Shown here piece by piece: positions 61,910-64,000 of a stretch of DNA of 64,000 bases. The DNA is from UBA1413 sp964567485 (GTDB taxonomy: Bacteria; Bacteroidota; Bacteroidia; Bacteroidales; Prolixibacteraceae), in contig CAZMMX010000006.1 in NCBI GenBank assembly GCA_964567485.1, forward strand, positions 1 to 64,000. The letters are read 5' to 3'. The notes beneath the pieces are model-generated. The model saw only the letters and a program-made list of their open reading frames with translations. It had not been told where the DNA came from and did no database searches. The translations under genes were made by a program, and so were the position numbers. The number at the start of each line of letters is the position of its first letter. Positions within the stretch are counted from its first letter, which is position 1.

Positions 61910-61923
61910 ATGATATTTATCAT
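61910..61923. promoter_or_regulatory. small inverted repeat upstream of susC
   Basis: ATGATATTTATCAT has perfect 6-bp arms with a TT centre, about 120 bp before the susC start. Possible regulator site; symmetry is the only evidence. Confidence 0.25.
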
Positions 61924-62011
61924 ATAAAATAGATCATCTATCTATGTATCTTCATTTTACATCAAACGCGCCCCTTCAACGCCCATGATGATTTAACATT
62001 CCCCCAGGAAC

Positions 62012-62045
62012 AGAAAAGCCGGGGATAAGACACCCCGGCTTTTCT
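62012..62045 (-). terminator. tpx terminator
   Basis: Perfect 13-bp arms AGAAAAGCCGGGG and CCCCGGCTTTTCT around an 8-nt loop, 17 bp after the tpx stop on the minus strand. The arms include the A and T runs. Confidence 0.8.
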
Positions 62046-62062
62046 CTACGCATTTTATGCCA

Positions 62063-62578
62063 CTACAGGAGTGATCTGACCGCCTTCATGGCAGCCTCAT
62101 AATCAGGCTCTGTGGCGATTTCAGGGACGAATTCGACATAGCGAACCACATCGTTCTTATCAATAATCACGGTTCCCCGGGCCAGAAGGCGCAATTCCTC
62201 GATCAGAAACCCGTAATTTCTGCCGAAATCAGTATCCTTATGGTCCGACAGGGTCACCACGTTCTCGAGTCCTTCTGCGGCACAGAAACGGGCCTGGGCA
62301 AAGGGAAGGTCGCACGAGACCGAAAGGACGACCACATCATCCGACAATTTCGTGGCCAGTTCGTTGAATTTTCTGTTCTGGGCGGCACAAACGCCGGTGT
62401 CGACAGAGGGATAAATGGCCATCACCTTCACCTTTCCGGCGTAGTCGGCCAGGGTACGCGGCGCCAGGGTCTTATCCAGCACGGTAAACGCGGGAGCCTG
62501 ATCTCCGATTTCCGGAGGAGTCCCCAGCAGGGTTACCGCTCCTCCCTTGAATGTCACTTTGGTATTGTCTCTCTTCAT
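62063..62578 (-). CDS. tpx: lipid hydroperoxide peroxidase / thiol peroxidase
   Basis: 171-residue atypical 2-Cys peroxiredoxin that reduces hydroperoxides using thioredoxin. Peroxidatic Cys64 in PSVDTGVC and resolving Cys99 in LPFAQARFC match the Tpx family. An extra Cys89 is present in SVSCDLPF, where Ala is usual in E. coli Tpx. Monocistronic with its own terminator; divergent from ftsK. Confidence 0.95.
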   Translation of the reverse strand: MKRDNTKVTFKGGAVTLLGTPPEIGDQAPAFTVLDKTLAPRTLADYAGKVKVMAIYPSVDTGVCAAQNRKFNELATKLSDDVVVLSVSCDLPFAQARFCAAEGLENVVTLSDHKDTDFGRNYGFLIEELRLLARGTVIIDKNDVVRYVEFVPEIATEPDYEAAMKAVRSLL

Positions 62579-62741
62579 AATCGTAATTATTAACTTTCAA
62601 GGTAACGGAATTTTCCTCGCAATGTTCTAAAAAATGCCCGGATATGATAATTTTTCTGAAATTCAATCGTTTCAGAGTGCTGCCCCACCCGTGAAACCCG
62701 GCATCGAAGAGCCTACAGACAAACCGTTGTCAAAATTTCAT

Positions 62742-62749
62742 TACTTTTG
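62742..62749 (+). promoter_or_regulatory. ftsK promoter -7 element
   Basis: TACTTTTG, an exact TAnnTTTG match about 62 bp before the ftsK start. Confidence 0.5.
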
Positions 62750-62811
62750 CAGCACCACATCATCATATTGATCGACTCTCATCTATACCATATCACATTG
62801 TACTGTTACCA

Positions 62812-64000
62812 ATGGCATCAAATACACGCAAACCTTTAAGGAACAGCCGTAAAAACGGAAATAAAAAGAGCTTGAGCGAATATTTTACAGACCAGCGGGT
62901 ATGGTTTGTCCTGGCTGTATTGCTGGTCATCTTCACCCTCTACCTGGCCATCGCCTTTATCTCTTTCATCTTTACAGGCGATGCCGACCAGAGCAAGCTG
63001 GAAATTAAATGGAGCGAGCTGGTTTTCGATCCGGAGATCAGGGTAGAGAACAAGGCCGGAAAAACAGGCGCCTGGCTTGCTGATGTCATCATCAACCGTT
63101 GGTTTGGCATCCCCGCCTTTCTGATTCTCTACCTTTTGACCCTTCTGGGGTTCCGCATGGCAGGCCTCCGCATTAAAAACTACCCGAAACAAATAGCCCT
63201 GACCCTGATCTCCCTGCTCTGGTTATCGGTCACGCTCGGACTTCTTTTCGAAAAAAGCGAAGGGGGCTCCTTTCTTTATGCGGGAGGCAGATATGGTTTT
63301 TTGGTGAGTACGTGGATCAGTTCCATGATTGGCCGTATAGGCACCGCATTGCTTCTTTTCGGGATTGCCTTCCTGGTGGCCGGCATCTCTTTCAGGGGTC
63401 TGGTCCCCTGGCTCATGGAGAAATTCAGAGAGCATGAAGAGCGCCGCAGGGAGCAACGAGAGCTCAGGAAGCTCAGGGAAGCAGAGAAAGCAAAAAATGC
63501 TCCTGCTCCAGTTTCCCGGGTCAGGAAAGGTTTGGAAGATAGAGAGATCCCGGAGCCCGTGATCTCTAAAGTCATTGATGACGAAGACGCTGTCACGGCC
63601 ATTTTTGATCCCGATGATGGAGAACTGCCCGATGAGATGCCCGGTGAAGTAAAAATGGAGATTGAGGTTTCCCCGGGCAACGGAGAACACGCAGACCCCT
63701 TCCCTCAGCCTGTCATTCAGGAGGAGGAGCCCCGGAATGAACCTTCAGAGGATGAAGAAGTGACTGTCGACGACACCCTGCCCCCCTACGACCCCACCCT
63801 CGAATTGTCAGGATACCGATTTCCTACCCTTGACCTCCTCGACGAGCACAAGTTCGGGAATGCCGAGGTGAGCAATGAGGAGCTGATCTCCAACAAGAAC
63901 AAGATCGTGGAGACCCTGCGCCAGTACAAGATAGAAATCACCAAGATCAGGGCCACCATCGGGCCTACCATCACCCTGTATGAAATTGTACCCGCCCCAG
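62812..64000 (+). CDS. ftsK: DNA translocase FtsK, 5' part (cut by window end)
   Basis: The reading frame starts at ATG 62812 (MASNTRKPLRNSRKNGNKK) and stays open to the window end, giving 396 codons. The N-terminal part has four membrane helices (about 30-50, 100-120, 130-145 and 175-195). A charged linker rich in Glu and Asp (about 205-325) follows, then YDPTLELSGYRFPTLDLLDEH and RQYKIEITKIRATIGPTITLYE, which begin the FtsK alpha/beta translocase domain. The Walker motor and gamma domain lie beyond the window. It couples chromosome segregation to division. Confidence 0.9.
   Translation, partial: MASNTRKPLRNSRKNGNKKSLSEYFTDQRVWFVLAVLLVIFTLYLAIAFISFIFTGDADQSKLEIKWSELVFDPEIRVENKAGKTGAWLADVIINRWFGIPAFLILYLLTLLGFRMAGLRIKNYPKQIALTLISLLWLSVTLGLLFEKSEGGSFLYAGGRYGFLVSTWISSMIGRIGTALLLFGIAFLVAGISFRGLVPWLMEKFREHEERRREQRELRKLREAEKAKNAPAPVSRVRKGLEDREIPEPVISKVIDDEDAVTAIFDPDDGELPDEMPGEVKMEIEVSPGNGEHADPFPQPVIQEEEPRNEPSEDEEVTVDDTLPPYDPTLELSGYRFPTLDLLDEHKFGNAEVSNEELISNKNKIVETLRQYKIEITKIRATIGPTITLYEIVPAP

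Noticed and set aside
1..64000. tRNA, rRNA, CRISPR, prophage or insertion sequences
   Set aside because: I looked for T-loop words, spaced direct repeats, transposase and phage motifs on both strands and saw none. A covariance-model scan could still find a small RNA.

Overview
The window is a Bacteroidetes chromosome segment, most likely Bacteroidales or Marinilabiliales. The evidence is a SusC/SusD pair, a PorP/SprF-type outer-membrane protein, a short primary sigma factor without region 1.1, and repeated upstream elements matching the Bacteroidetes -7 consensus TAnnTTTG. Two 100-N gaps are each flanked by an identical 55-bp sequence. This is the mark of contigs joined at de Bruijn k-mer overlaps, so the source is probably a draft or metagenome-assembled genome. 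I see no rRNA, tRNA, CRISPR array, insertion sequence or prophage.

Layout. 0.1-3.6 kb: serA, a PH-domain protein, a small-alarmone-hydrolase-like HD protein overlapping a lone E2-type acyltransferase domain, and a cold-shock protein. 3.6-8.9 kb: a glucuronoxylan-type locus with a DUF2264 protein and GH43 on the minus strand, diverging from a GH67 alpha-glucuronidase; a perfect 9-bp inverted repeat sits in the shared control region. 9-24.7 kb: mostly housekeeping genes (porP-like, lnt, an amidase, a DCC protein, hslR, pth, rplY, prs, engB, a mannose-6-phosphate isomerase, udk, murB, a glycosyltransferase, mltG, a flavodiiron protein, ftsE). 24.9-29.8 kb: a large TPR protein and an outer-membrane barrel of unknown function. 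30-35.2 kb: gyrB, a LOG protein and a malic enzyme.

35.2-42.1 kb is the most unusual part. A five-gene Hdr/Qmo/Dsr-like redox operon (HdrC, HdrB, a short QmoA-like HdrA, a small HdrC, and a fused membrane DsrM-DsrK protein) lies directly downstream of a NarL-type two-component system. 42.1-50.9 kb: dapF, degP, the primary sigma factor, htpG, a class V aminotransferase, a patatin and a lipoprotein. 51-56.1 kb: a GH5 lipoprotein, an antitoxin-like gene with a decayed MazF/PemK toxin behind it, and the histidine-degradation genes hutI and ftcD separated by 24-bp tandem repeats. 56.2-61.8 kb: a SusC-SusD-lipoprotein operon without linked enzymes. The window ends with tpx and the 5' part of ftsK.

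The genes suggest a saccharolytic, probably anaerobic or microaerobic heterotroph. It appears to use xylan-type glycans, degrade histidine, detoxify oxygen or NO with a flavodiiron protein, and carry a membrane-linked thiol/disulfide or quinone redox module of unknown substrate.
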